From: Isoetes taiwanensis
Taxonomy: Eukaryota > Streptophyta > Lycopodiopsida > Isoetales > Isoetaceae
Assembly: GCA_021234155.1 (NCBI GenBank)
Contig: JAJEKV010000014.1
Location: 7,767,563 to 7,831,562, forward strand
Reading direction: 5' to 3'
Length of the DNA stretch: 64,000 nucleotides
The translations under genes and the position numbers were made by a program. Below the pieces are notes generated by a model, which had not been told where the DNA came from, did no database searches, and saw only the letters and a list, made by a program, of their open reading frames with translations. Of this stretch, positions 55,206-64,000 are shown in pieces; position 1 is the stretch's first letter; every line of letters starts with the position of its first letter.

Positions 55206-55768
55206 TCATATCTTGTCGCGGGTACGTGGCCTCCTCGAGGCTGAAAGCGTGGCCATGTCAAGAACCGCGATTGCCACGTTATGGAGGGCATGGCCCACAC
55301 GCGCAGTTTATTATTGCACTTTTACGAGGTTGAGGGTGCAGCCGAATTGCGCACCCTCTTCCTCTCCCCGACCATTCTTCCTCCCCTCGTTTTCTCGATC
55401 ACTCTTCGAGCTCAGTATTTTCCTTGAGCTCGCTTTTCCGGGATCAGCGATCGATCGAACCGAGCCATTCCAAGGCCATCTTATGACAAGTAGCTTGGTC
55501 GACGGATCGGGGCGCTTCCAAAGAAGTTTCTCGCTTGATTGAGTGTCGGCCGTTCGCCTCGAGAAGAAAGTGAGGCCCTTTTAGTCTTTGCTTTTAGTTT
55601 TACGTAAGTCCCTTTTTTGCATTTTTACTTATATTACTCGTTGTTAGAGGCTCTTATTAATCCCACGATACAATTTCTATACCCGACAAATCCTTATTCA
55701 CGCTTTGCGAACGACTATACCCACATGGAATCGAACACGGAAGCCTCCTCCTCATCCAGCAAATCCAG
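55206..55768 (+). other. Region B: putative 5' end of an unrecognised gene
   Basis: ATTATTGCACTTTTACGAGG at 55311 is followed by a GAGGGTGC/GCGCACCCTC hairpin, a C/T-rich leader and an ATG at 55725 giving MESNTEASSSSSKS, with a good donor (AAATCCAG/GTATGTTTTTG, exon end 55768). An acceptor (ATTGTACAG) is at about 55973. Whether the MESNTEASSSS peptide is truly translated is uncertain. Confidence 0.4.
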
Positions 55769-56492
55769 GTATGTTTTTGTAATATCATACCCTTTTTTAA
55801 TCTCATTTCTCTGTACTGTTCTCTGTTATCTCATTAATCTCATTTGTCTCCTTTGTTCTCTCTTTTTTCTCATTAATCTCACTAATGTCTCAAGTGTTAT
55901 GTTTTTCCTTTTGTATTGTTTTCTGTTTTTGTTATCTTTTTCTTGCTTGTGGTTGAATTGAATACATTGTACAGGCAAAAGTGAGAATAGTGGTTAGAGT
56001 AGTAGCAAGCAACCGAGATGTCACTCATCAGAGACAGGTTTTAGGAAGTAAGATATTGCAGAGCATTAACAGAAGAGATTCACAAAAGATATAGCCTAAA
56101 CTGTCTAAGAATGTTTCATATGAGAACATAACTAGGAATGTTTTCTCCCAAGAAGAACTAAGAATAGGAATTGCTTCACGGAAGTCATTTCTAACTCACA
56201 AAGATATCCTCCACTGCAGGAGACATGCGAGGAGTGGCGAGTTGAGAATACCCGGCTTGCCAACAGTCCAGAAGTACAGGCCTTCTTCCGACTTCGGAAG
56301 TCGAGAACTTCTCGACTTCAGGCGCAGAAGAGGGAGTGTACACTACGGACCGGTTGGTTGAGGGATTCTCGACTCGCGATTCGCGATTGCATACAGCTAC
56401 CCAATGTCTTCACATTCTTTTTAAGCTGCTTGCAGCCTTCTCGACTCGTGAGTCGAGAATGTCATACCCTCAATGGCCCTTTGTGTACAGCA

Positions 56493-56578
56493 GTGCCTCC
56501 ACCCGATCAGAGTCACTCTCCTTGAACCATGCTCATGAATATTGCGAAGAGGGACCGGCTCGGACGGGTGGAGGCCTA
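56493..56578. repeat. Core-hairpin H1
   Basis: Arms GTGCCTCCACCCGATCAGAG and CTCGGACGGGTGGAGGCC pair. The inner part ACTCTCCTTGAACCAT to ATTGCGAAGAGGG is the core common to H1-H5. Confidence 0.8.
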
Positions 56579-56641
56579 CGTGATTCAACCAACTTTCGAC
56601 TCGTGAGTCGAGAAAACGCAGGCTCTAGTGCACTCTAGAGC

Positions 56642-56724
56642 TGGCCTGCAGACAGTCTTAACCACTCTCCTTCTATCTTCCTCGGACATTGCGAAGGGAA
56701 GTGGTTTTGACTGTCTGCAGGCCA
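56642..56724. repeat. Core-hairpin H2
   Basis: TGGCCTGCAGACAGTC and GACTGTCTGCAGGCCA pair perfectly over 16 bp. The stem continues through ACCACT/AGTGGT and CCTTC/GAAGG to a loop of about 19 nt. Stem about 32 bp with few mismatches. Arms differ completely from H3 and H4 while the core (CTCCTTC..ATTGCGAAGGG) is kept. Confidence 0.88.
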
Positions 56725-56762
56725 ACTCTTAGCAACCCAATTCTCCTGTGTGTGGTCGCAGT

Positions 56763-56848
56763 GGCCTCTACCCAATCAAAGACCGTCTCCTTCGAACCAT
56801 CTTCGTCGAATTTTTGCGAAGGGGATGGGCTCTGATTGGGTGGAGGCC
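56763..56848. repeat. Core-hairpin H3
   Basis: GGCCTCTACCCAATCAAAG pairs with CTCTGATTGGGTGGAGGCC. The core is TCTCCTTCGAACCATCTTCG..TTGCGAAGGGG. Stem about 32 bp with about five mismatches. Confidence 0.88.
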
Positions 56849-57071
56849 TCTACAACTAACCCTGAGGGAAACCACGAGTTGTTGTATGCATTCGGCTGTG
56901 AGTGGGAATGCCTTTACCCAACCTCCTCCATGTGTACCATCCGGAGTTCTCGATGGCTAAGGCATTCTCGACTTGCGAGTCGAGAATGTAGATACGAAGC
57001 CAACAGTCGCATTCTCGACTCGCTAGTCGAGAATCCTCTAGCCAGCCAATTCTCCTGTGTGTGGTCGCAGT

Positions 57072-57156
57072 GGCCTCTACCCAGTCAGAGCCACTCTCCT
57101 TCGAACCATCTTCGACGAATATCGCGAAGGGGAGGGGCTCGGACTGGGTGGAGGCC
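57072..57156. repeat. Core-hairpin H4
   Basis: GGCCTCTACCCAGTCAGAGC pairs with GCTCGGACTGGGTGGAGGCC. Relative to H3, A-to-G in the left arm is matched by T-to-C in the right arm (CAATC/GATTG against CAGTC/GACTG), a compensatory change. The 15 bp upstream (TGTGTGGTCGCAGT) are the same as before H3, unit spacing 309 bp. Confidence 0.88.
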
Positions 57157-57360
57157 TCTACAACAAACCGGGGAAACCGCGAGCTGGCATGCATTCTCAT
57201 TTGGCGAAGTCGAGAATGTGAGCGAGGAACGTCATTCTCGCAGAAGTCGAGAATCCCGCCGACCAATTCTCTGCCGAGAATCCCTTTACGTAACCCACGA
57301 GCCCAAGGCTTGCATTCTCTACAACTATTGCACTTTTACGTTTCTCGTTTTTAGTCCCAA

Positions 57361-57443
57361 GTGCCTCTAGCACAATGCGAGACACTCTCCTTGAACCATC
57401 TTCCTCGAATATTGCGAGGGAGGGTTCGGCCGGGTGGGAGGCC
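57361..57443. repeat. Core-hairpin H5 (decayed arms)
   Basis: Left arm GTGCCTCTAGCACAATGCGA and right arm TTCGGCCGGGTGGGAGGC pair poorly, but the core ACTCTCCTTGAACCATCTTC..ATATTGCGAGGGAGG is clear. Confidence 0.7.
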
Positions 57444-59623
57444 CCTCCGACTAACTACAAGAGGATGCATTTGAACCGCATCTCACGGGCCTTAGACCTA
57501 GCGATCTATGTACAACATTACAACATTCCAAGAAAAAATACACCTAAAAGCGGGCTGTTCTTTACCCCGATCCATTGTTTTTCCTAGCCGAGCATCTCTC
57601 AACCCGGAGAGTAAATCATCTCTCGAAGCTGAAAAATGTTGGACAAGGAAGCGATGAATCCGTCGAGCTTATCAGCGGTTCCATTATTTAAACACGAGGC
57701 GGCATGTTCTACCTGGCGAAATAACATAGGCATCTCGAAACTCACCTCTTCACGCTTGGTAATTCCTTGGGCCATTGTATCCGCGGATCCGCAGCCTCAC
57801 CTAGAGTCTTTGCTTCTTTAGGTCGGGTCTCATCAAGAGTGTATTCGCATCTAATACTTGTGTCCGCTGCGATTCTCGTATATCCCGTTCCATGGCGCAG
57901 ATTAGTGTAGAGTTCCGTGTCGGCAGCTCCTCTGGCTTCCTACCTTAGCTCCGTGCTCATCGATCAAATCAGCTGCTTGCAATAGGGCGCGGTCGGAAAA
58001 AAACACACATATGCAAGGCGGCTTGTTAGCGACTTCTGGCGTCAGCGGCGCCATTCGGGAAGTAAACTACGATCGATGCTTTCGCCTCGAACTCAAAGGT
58101 CGCCAATGCCGCTGATCAAGATAAACTACGCTCCGCTCACTAAGTCCCTTGATGTGATTAAATTTTGAAATAGTGTTTGGGCGGGGCTAAAGGCGGCCGT
58201 CTTTGTACCCTTAGCCCGCTTTTTTTCATAAATGATTGCATGTCCTTAAATTCAAACTAAAGAACACGCCGATCTTTTTACATGCGGTCCTAAAAACTCA
58301 GGAGGAAACTTAATTCTGAAGGGTCCGATCGGGGAAGAGGATGAGGGGGCATCTGAGACATGGCGACTCAGGTCAAGAAGCTGGCCCGAGGGGATGCTAG
58401 TTCTAGCGGCACCAAGAAGAAGAAGACAAACACCCGAGGTGAGCTCGAGAGGTTTATCTTTTGTCGGGAATACCTTAAGCGATCCATCCTTTCTTCTTGC
58501 GGCATTCAGCGGACTCACTAGTGATCAGCGGCGAACTCCGTTCTTAAGTCATCGAGGGACTGGAGGCGAGCTTCTTGACACACCGGCCAGATTCTTGGTG
58601 GTATGTCGAGGTATCAACAAGTGGGAAGGAGAAAGATCTGTTTCTCCACCAAAGAGACAAGAAGAGCTCAGGAGACAAGTACAAGAAAATCCCGGTGTTG
58701 TGCTCTCCGTCTCTTGATGGTCGAAGCATTTAACACTACATGTCGAGGGCTGCCATAAGAGTAAGTTCTATCACACCAAAAATTATCGGTTTCAAATTAT
58801 TCTCACTCTTCCATGAGCAAGGCGAAAGGGCACCGAAAAAAAGGGTGCCTTTTAAATTGTCGAGAACTTGGGTGGAAGGATGGAAGGGATGAAGGAGGCC
58901 GAACCCTAACATCCGGGGAGCTTGGAATGGAGATTTCAGTCGGGAAGGCTTGTTCAATACGGGGAGCTTCACTTCTCATTTAGAAGACTCTACAACACTC
59001 TGCGGTGGGGAATGAAGTTGTGGTTCATCTGAGAAAAAGTCCGCCAAAGACCAAAGATGGGAAGATGACACCACGGGAGGAATCGGATAGCGAAGGAGAG
59101 CGAAGATATGGTGCGACTCCCCAATAATGGATCGAGATGATCGGATCAGGATTTCCGCAGAGAGGGGCCGAAAATGGAGCGGTGGCTCGGTATTATCGTT
59201 GGGAATATCACACTGTCTTCTTTTGGACATTAAGCGGTTGAAGGTTTGCACGGAGATGCCATCTTGTTCAACCATAGGGAATTTAATCCGGCACACATCT
59301 TTGGAGATTGAAGCGATGGTGCGACATCATGCCGAGATCAAATGCCCGGATGTCATACCTTTTAGCGAATCGGCCGGGTGAGTTGTTGTTTGGAAGTCCG
59401 AGAAGAACTGAAAAGGAAAAGACGTCGATTTACGGGTAGTGGGCGGTCAGCATTAGGTGAGGCGGCAAGTAAATATTGCAAAGCGGAGAAGGAGGTGCAT
59501 AAAGGATCAAGGATAGATATGCGAGGCGAGAGTGAGAGTTCTTCGGCGGAGAGCGCCAAAGAACCCTAGGCGGCGGCATTAGTCCTTTGCGAACACAATA
59601 GCGGCGAGTGCCAGCTACGTGAG

Positions 59624-59886
59624 GTAAATAACTCTGATTCTTTCCATTCTCGACTCGCTCTCGCGAGTCGAGAAAGCCATACCATCCTAACATTTCCCGA
59701 TTATCACTGGGGTTTCTCGACTCGCGAGTCGAGAAAGCCGAGAATTCCTGAAAAATCAAAGGATCGCGAGCTTTCGACATTTCTTGATCAAGAAAACCTA
59801 GAGAAAATTAGACATTCAAAGGGACTTTTCGACTTCATGAGTCGAGAAATCCGGGCTACTATTCTTGTTTATTTTGGTGTTTGTAG
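59624..59886 (+). other. Putative intron carrying three palindromes
   Basis: Donor GAG/GTAAATAAC and acceptor GGTGTTTGTAG/ATACT, 263 bp, T-rich before the acceptor. It contains palindromes at 59647-59674, 59714-59735 and 59826-59850. The downstream frame is the MLDIGTLVNHG piece. Confidence 0.55.
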
Positions 59887-61521
59887 ATACTATCATGCTC
59901 GACATTGGTACATTGGTGAATCACGGCCCTTATCGACCAGATCATACGCTAGGCAGCGGTGGAAAGCATTGGGTTGTCCTCGGCGTCCTAAAGGAAACGA
60001 GGGCTCCCTCGGATAAGTGGAAGACCTTTGAGAAACTATGCGGGTATGTTCTTTGGAGGGCGGGGGAAGATGATGAGGGGAGAGGATGAAGAGGAGAAGA
60101 AGAAGAGAACACCAAAGGAAAAGGCGGGGAGTCTCTCGGACCAATATGACCTCATTCTTAGCAATCGTGATGCGGGAGAAATGGGAGATATGGGCTCAAT
60201 GGACAAGAGGCAAGGTGAAGGACGGCAATGGAGAATTTCCATCGAGGCGGACCCCAAGTTGTTTGACAAGCAGTTCATGAAGAGGATCTGGGGCCTCACG
60301 GACAAAAAGCGCTTGACGCAAAGGCAGAATCTTGGATGGAACAATCACGCTAAGGAAGACTAGGAGTTCTAAAATGCAAGGCGCAAAAGATTATGCCCAC
60401 GGATCCTAAGCGGCGGCGTGCGTTAGAAGAAGGCATCACGAGAGTACGCAGCGTTGCATCTAATGAATACCATGACTTTGATTTTTACAAAGGAAAAGGC
60501 TGCCCTTGATGAGGAAGACATGAAGGAATTGAATCGTCTATGTCAACCCTACATCAACACCGAAGCTAAAGCGTAACGTCAAAACCCTTCCTTTCCACGA
60601 GCGTGCTATGGCAATTAGAAGAGGAAGCTTGGATTGAGGGTGGTCCCATTTAAGGCCGACGATAGCTCCCCATTTACGGTAACTTTGGGACACAAAGGGA
60701 TTTGGTGGTGCAGGCGGCTTTTTGGACCCGGTGGCACTATTTGTCATCAATATGATCGAAGACCCCACCCTTTTTATGACAAAGGCGACATAGAAGCGAT
60801 TGGTACAAGGCGTTAATACGGACATGACCGACTGGATACTTTCGGTTTCCTTGTCTTTTTTGCATCTTAGGACAATCGGACAAGCTTCTTTGTCTCCCAA
60901 TGGGCGGTGATATTAACTTCACCAACAAGATCATGTACTCCATATCTGAACTTGATCATGAGTGTAGACTTGGCTTGCCGAAGGCACCAAGCTTTGCCAA
61001 CATAGTTTTGGTTTTGATTTCAAGATGTTGTGAGACACGGATAAGTGGTGGTCTAGCGAGCATCATTATCTCGACGGGTTCATGATCTCTCAAGAGCGGA
61101 TGGAACCACGGAGGGAGGCGGATTTATGGAGGATGTTCCATCGATGGACAAGGTCGGCAAAGATGGTGCGGCGAGGTCCTATACATAGAATTCCTATCCG
61201 GCCAAGAGTTATCAAGTACTTCATAAGCCCGGCTGATGAGGGAAGATCAAATTGTATCGAAAGTGGTACATGAATGGCCTGTGTTCTCGGGGGCCTATCT
61301 TTGTTTGGAATGAAACCTATATCCGTGGTTGGAAATAAGGACATGGTTGAAACCATTCGGTCATACACGGATGCGCTTCATGAGCATTTCAAGGGGGGAA
61401 GACAAATGGAAGCGATAAAGGCGGCGAGGGGCGAGGGAGACCAAAGGCGGCGTGTAGGCGTGAATGTCGAAGGTTTAGACAAGGATCTTTGCCGAACACA
61501 TTCTTGAGAATCGAGATTGAG

Positions 61522-61671
61522 GTGAGTTTACTTTGCTCTATCGGTGTTTTCGACTCGTGAGTCGAAAACTTCGTTCCTTTCAATACCTTTTTCTTTTCAT
61601 TCTCGACTTCGCGAGTCGAGAAAACTTCGTTCCTTCGGCGGATGTCATCATTTCGGGGAGTTCCATGTCAG
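61522..61671 (+). other. Putative intron carrying two palindromes
   Basis: Donor GAG/GTGAGTTTAC and possible acceptor TTCCATGTCAG. Palindromes at 61546-61569 and about 61600-61624. The acceptor is less certain than the donor. Confidence 0.45.
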
Positions 61672-62450
61672 CGACTCGGATCATTGTCATTGGATACCGG
61701 CGGTTCACGTCGCGAGGAGGAGAGTGCACTCCACAAAGACAATCGAGCAAGACAACGCTCACGGCCCGAGAAAAGGACCGAAAAGATAATGATCGCATTT
61801 GGATCGATGAAGGCGGAAATATGGTGAGCCAAACTCCAAGCGGGATCGGTGGTCCCGCCAAGCTTGTAATATTTGGCGTCAATGGAGTATTAGCTGCGGT
61901 ATACCCACGATAAAGGCGTCCAAGAGATTAACACCTCGCGGATCCAGGCCGAAGCGGAGCATAAAATAGTGTATCAGAGGCCTAGAGCTAAGGAAATTAT
62001 TGAATGGTGCATTGAGCGGGGATTGAAGTGGGCATATGGTCTTGTATGGCAAAGAAAAATATTGTCAATGTTCTTGGTGTTCTCGGCATTTCAGTTTTGA
62101 AGTTCAAGTTCGTTTGGGGAAGCGAAAAGGATCGAGCATGTGTGGGACCTCGATCCAGCCATCACAAAGGGAAGCCTATAATGGTGAAAAAATTTGGGCC
62201 GGGGTTTATGAGCAATTCGGGACTATGGCAAACACAACACGGCCCGATCATAGGCGACTCCGCCTACAAGTGCTATCATAGCAGCGCAAAAATACAATCA
62301 TTGCTAAGCCATATCGACACTGAAGAATATGAGGCGGATAGGTGGTTGTCCTTGGTTGTGTCTGTCTTGGCGGAATCCCTCTTTGCCATTCTTGTCGCCC
62401 GATGTGATTAGGAACTATCAGAGCCTCCACGGAACCCGATCGAGAGAGCA

Positions 62451-63360
62451 AAGCGATCGATCATGAAAGCTATGGGCGACAAATATTTTTGGTGAACAAG
62501 AAGAGTGACCTCTGCTTTTCGGATAGTCAAATTGTGTGAATATTGTAAACAAGCGTGAAATGTATTGAACATTTTGTAATGAACACTTTTATTGAGTTTT
62601 CAATGCCTTTCGACTCATATCGAGAAACTTGTATATTGAGATCTCCTTTTTCCCCATAAGAATCCTCCAATAGAATGAGTACTCTACATCAAAGCGCAAT
62701 TAAAGGCATAACAACTTCATTCTTTGTTTTTTTCCCTATAACTTTTGATCTACTCATGAAAAACCGTTTGTTATGTTTGATCTTTCAAGTGATATATGGT
62801 TATGATGTATTTCAATACAAGCCATATGTGTTAACTTTAAAAAATATGGTTTTTGCTATTTTCTTATATATTTACATCCCAAAAGATATAACAATGGGTT
62901 GTCATTAGAAAGATCTTGAGGAGGCGAATCCATTGCCACAAATAGTGGGCCTTTTTTGATCAAAAGTTATAGTAGAAAGATGACCTTTGCAAAAAGTTAG
63001 TTAGAAGCTGCATTAATTCTTTTTTATCTCTTGGAATAAAAATGCTTTGGAGCTCTTCTCTTATTGGGCCGGTTTAAAAAGCTGATGTGGCTTTTAAGCA
63101 TCCCATAATGGGACAAAATGAGATCTCAAATTACCTCTAATGCTTGTCCTGTTGATGAGACCATTTGTATGTTTGATTGTGTGATTTGGATGATCATACA
63201 ATGTATTATGATGATGCTTTACGTTGCGTGGGCCTTTCTCGGCGTCGAATCCGACACTTTTATGGGCCTTTCTCGCGGTCGAGAAAGACACTACTCCCGT
63301 CATTGGATGCGGTTGTATGGAATGAATGTTCTCCATTGTAATTTGATTTCAACATTCTTT
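62451..63360. other. No gene recognised
   Basis: AT-rich, with two more diverged palindromes (about 62606 and 63261). Probably 3' flank of the region B gene. Confidence 0.4.
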
Positions 63361-63368
63361 TCTTCGTT

Positions 63369-63824
63369 TTGACTAATGGCACCGTAATTGTTAATCATAC
63401 TCTCCTTGCTCCGGGTGGTTCGGGGGTACGGATCCGACACCGGAAGCGAATCCGCTCGGGCATCACGAGAGACTGCTCGTGCGCACGAGATCCGCTCAAA
63501 GGCGGAAGAAATACCGTTACAGCACGAGATCCAGGTCCGCTACACTCTTGCGGCCTTTGGGATAAGGTTGCTCGGGAATTCGAGAGGTTGCTTTCGCTAC
63601 ACCACGGGGATAAAAACGCCCGAAGAACAAAAGAAAGTCGGGAAGCTCAAAGCATCTTGCAAGCATTGCATAACATCCACGGAGGTTGGGGAAGGAGCAT
63701 ATTGATGGAAGGCTGGGGGGCGAGTGGAGAAGTCGGGTGGGCCAGTCGGCCGGTAGCTCGAGAGGCACCTCCCGTGAGGCATTCCACACCCTTGAGTTGC
63801 CCCCAAGGCTTACGGTCGGCGTGA
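63369..63824 (+). CDS. Open frames at the window end, unrecognised
   Basis: Overlapping plus frames (63388-63705 and 63369-63824) have coding-like composition. The first contains AHEIRSKAEEIPLQHEIQV, then KTPEEQKKVGKLKASCKHC, which could be the start of a BED-type zinc finger (CxxC). It runs beyond what I can judge, and no start or splice site is convincing. Confidence 0.3.
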   Translation: MTNGTVIVNHTLLAPGGSGVRIRHRKRIRSGITRDCSCARDPLKGGRNTVTARDPGPLHSCGLWDKVAREFERLLSLHHGDKNARRTKESREAQSILQALHNIHGGWGRSILMEGWGASGEVGWASRPVAREAPPVRHSTPLSCPQGLRSA

Positions 63825-64000
63825 AGAAGCCCGCTAGTTAATCCCCTAAGGTGGACTACCTACGAAGATGATGTAGCTGCGGTAGTGGCAACAAGACCAC
63901 CATGGTCTCTGCGTCCAGATGTAAAATACATTGTACTGTTCAATTTATTAATAAAAATTCTTTTCAACTAGATCTTTGGTTTCAAACTTTAATGAATTTC

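Larger units (their letters stand above)
58360..62450 (+). pseudogene. Region B: unrecognised spliced gene-like region
   Basis: Plus-strand frames with protein-like composition follow each other: from ATG 58360 (MATQVKKLARGDASSSGTKK, then ELERFIFCREYLKRS), 59127-59560 (ILFNHREFNPAHIFGD-like, then a Lys/Arg/Ser-rich end SESSSAESAKEP), 59895-60080 (MLDIGTLVNHGPYRPDHTLG, GKHWVVLGVLKETRAP), 60110-60363 (SISIEADPKLFDKQFMKRIW-like, WGLTDKKRLTQRQNLGWNNH), 60680-61500 (HRIPIRPRVIKYFISPADEG, GGLSLFGMKPISVVGNKDMV) and 62030-62280 (KYCQCSWCSRHFSFEV, zinc-finger-like). Introns 59624-59886 and 61522 to about 61671 have good GT/AG ends. Frames shift often. No family recognised. It could be a large transposon's coding region. 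Confidence 0.45.
56297..63290. repeat. Region B palindrome family, TTCTCGACTCGCGAGTCGAGAA type
   Basis: Copies, exact or slightly diverged: 56297-56319, 56438-56459, 56594-56615, 56963-56988, 57011-57034, about 57190-57216, about 57230-57252, 59647-59674, 59714-59735, about 59826-59850, 61546-61569, about 61600-61624, about 62606-62628 and about 63261-63288. The central bases vary (CGCG, CGTG, TGCG, CTAG) while arms GACTC/GAGTC stay matched. Irregular spacing excludes a plain satellite. Several fall inside the putative introns at 59624 and 61522. Confidence 0.88.

Noticed and set aside
56297-63290. Palindromic repeats as a CRISPR array
   Set aside because: Spacing is irregular (tens of bases to kilobases), spacers are not uniform, there are no cas genes, and the window is plant nuclear DNA.

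Overview
The window is nuclear DNA of a land plant with a large, transposon-rich genome. Evidence: GT-AG introns, Ty1-copia and Ty3-gypsy (chromovirus) retroelements, LINE remnants, hAT- and Tourist-like non-autonomous elements, and gene pieces of plant type (a sorting-nexin-2 exon, a multidrug-resistance ABCC exon). I cannot place it more finely. The hairpin-dense loci and the DDE transposase-like gene make a non-seed plant plausible, but that is a guess. I see no rRNA, tRNA, CRISPR array or prokaryote-style operon.

Layout. 0-5.5 kb: one decayed SNX2-like exon (minus), then a run of strong inverted repeats (4.1-5.5 kb). 6.4-7.3 kb: a non-autonomous hAT-like element with an exact 8-bp target duplication. 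10.7-11.6 kb: the best host gene, three in-phase exons on the minus strand, with a terminal-inverted-repeat element 144 bp upstream of its start codon. 12.6-17.3 kb ('region A'): gene-like fragments among many hairpins with an AAATTGGGCGG core, including a 184-nt near-palindrome. 19.4-23.5 kb: two copia fragments fused in opposite orientation at about 22.20 kb, the right one ending in an LTR. 23.9-25.4 kb: a 0.77-kb two-copy tandem repeat followed by a 71-nt hairpin.

25.9-41 kb: a minus-strand LINE (ORF1 and the start of the endonuclease) split by a complete 13.16-kb chromodomain Ty3-gypsy element (27658-40817) with 1.56-kb LTRs, a tRNA-iMet-type primer site and a polypurine tract. Its LTRs are almost identical over long stretches, which implies a young insertion, yet its ORFs are full of frameshifts. 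Much of that may be consensus error.

41-52 kb: a second LINE remnant (plus), an ABCC nucleotide-binding-domain pseudo-exon, a Tourist-like MITE and another MITE. 52.2-54.9 kb: a frameshifted DDE transposase-like gene (minus). 55.2-63.3 kb ('region B'): an unrecognised plus-strand gene-like region with plausible introns and two hairpin families. One is five ~85-nt hairpins with a conserved core and arms that change on both sides together. The other is about a dozen copies of a TCGACTCGCGAGTCGA-type palindrome, several inside putative introns. The hairpin loci A and B are the most unusual content of the window.
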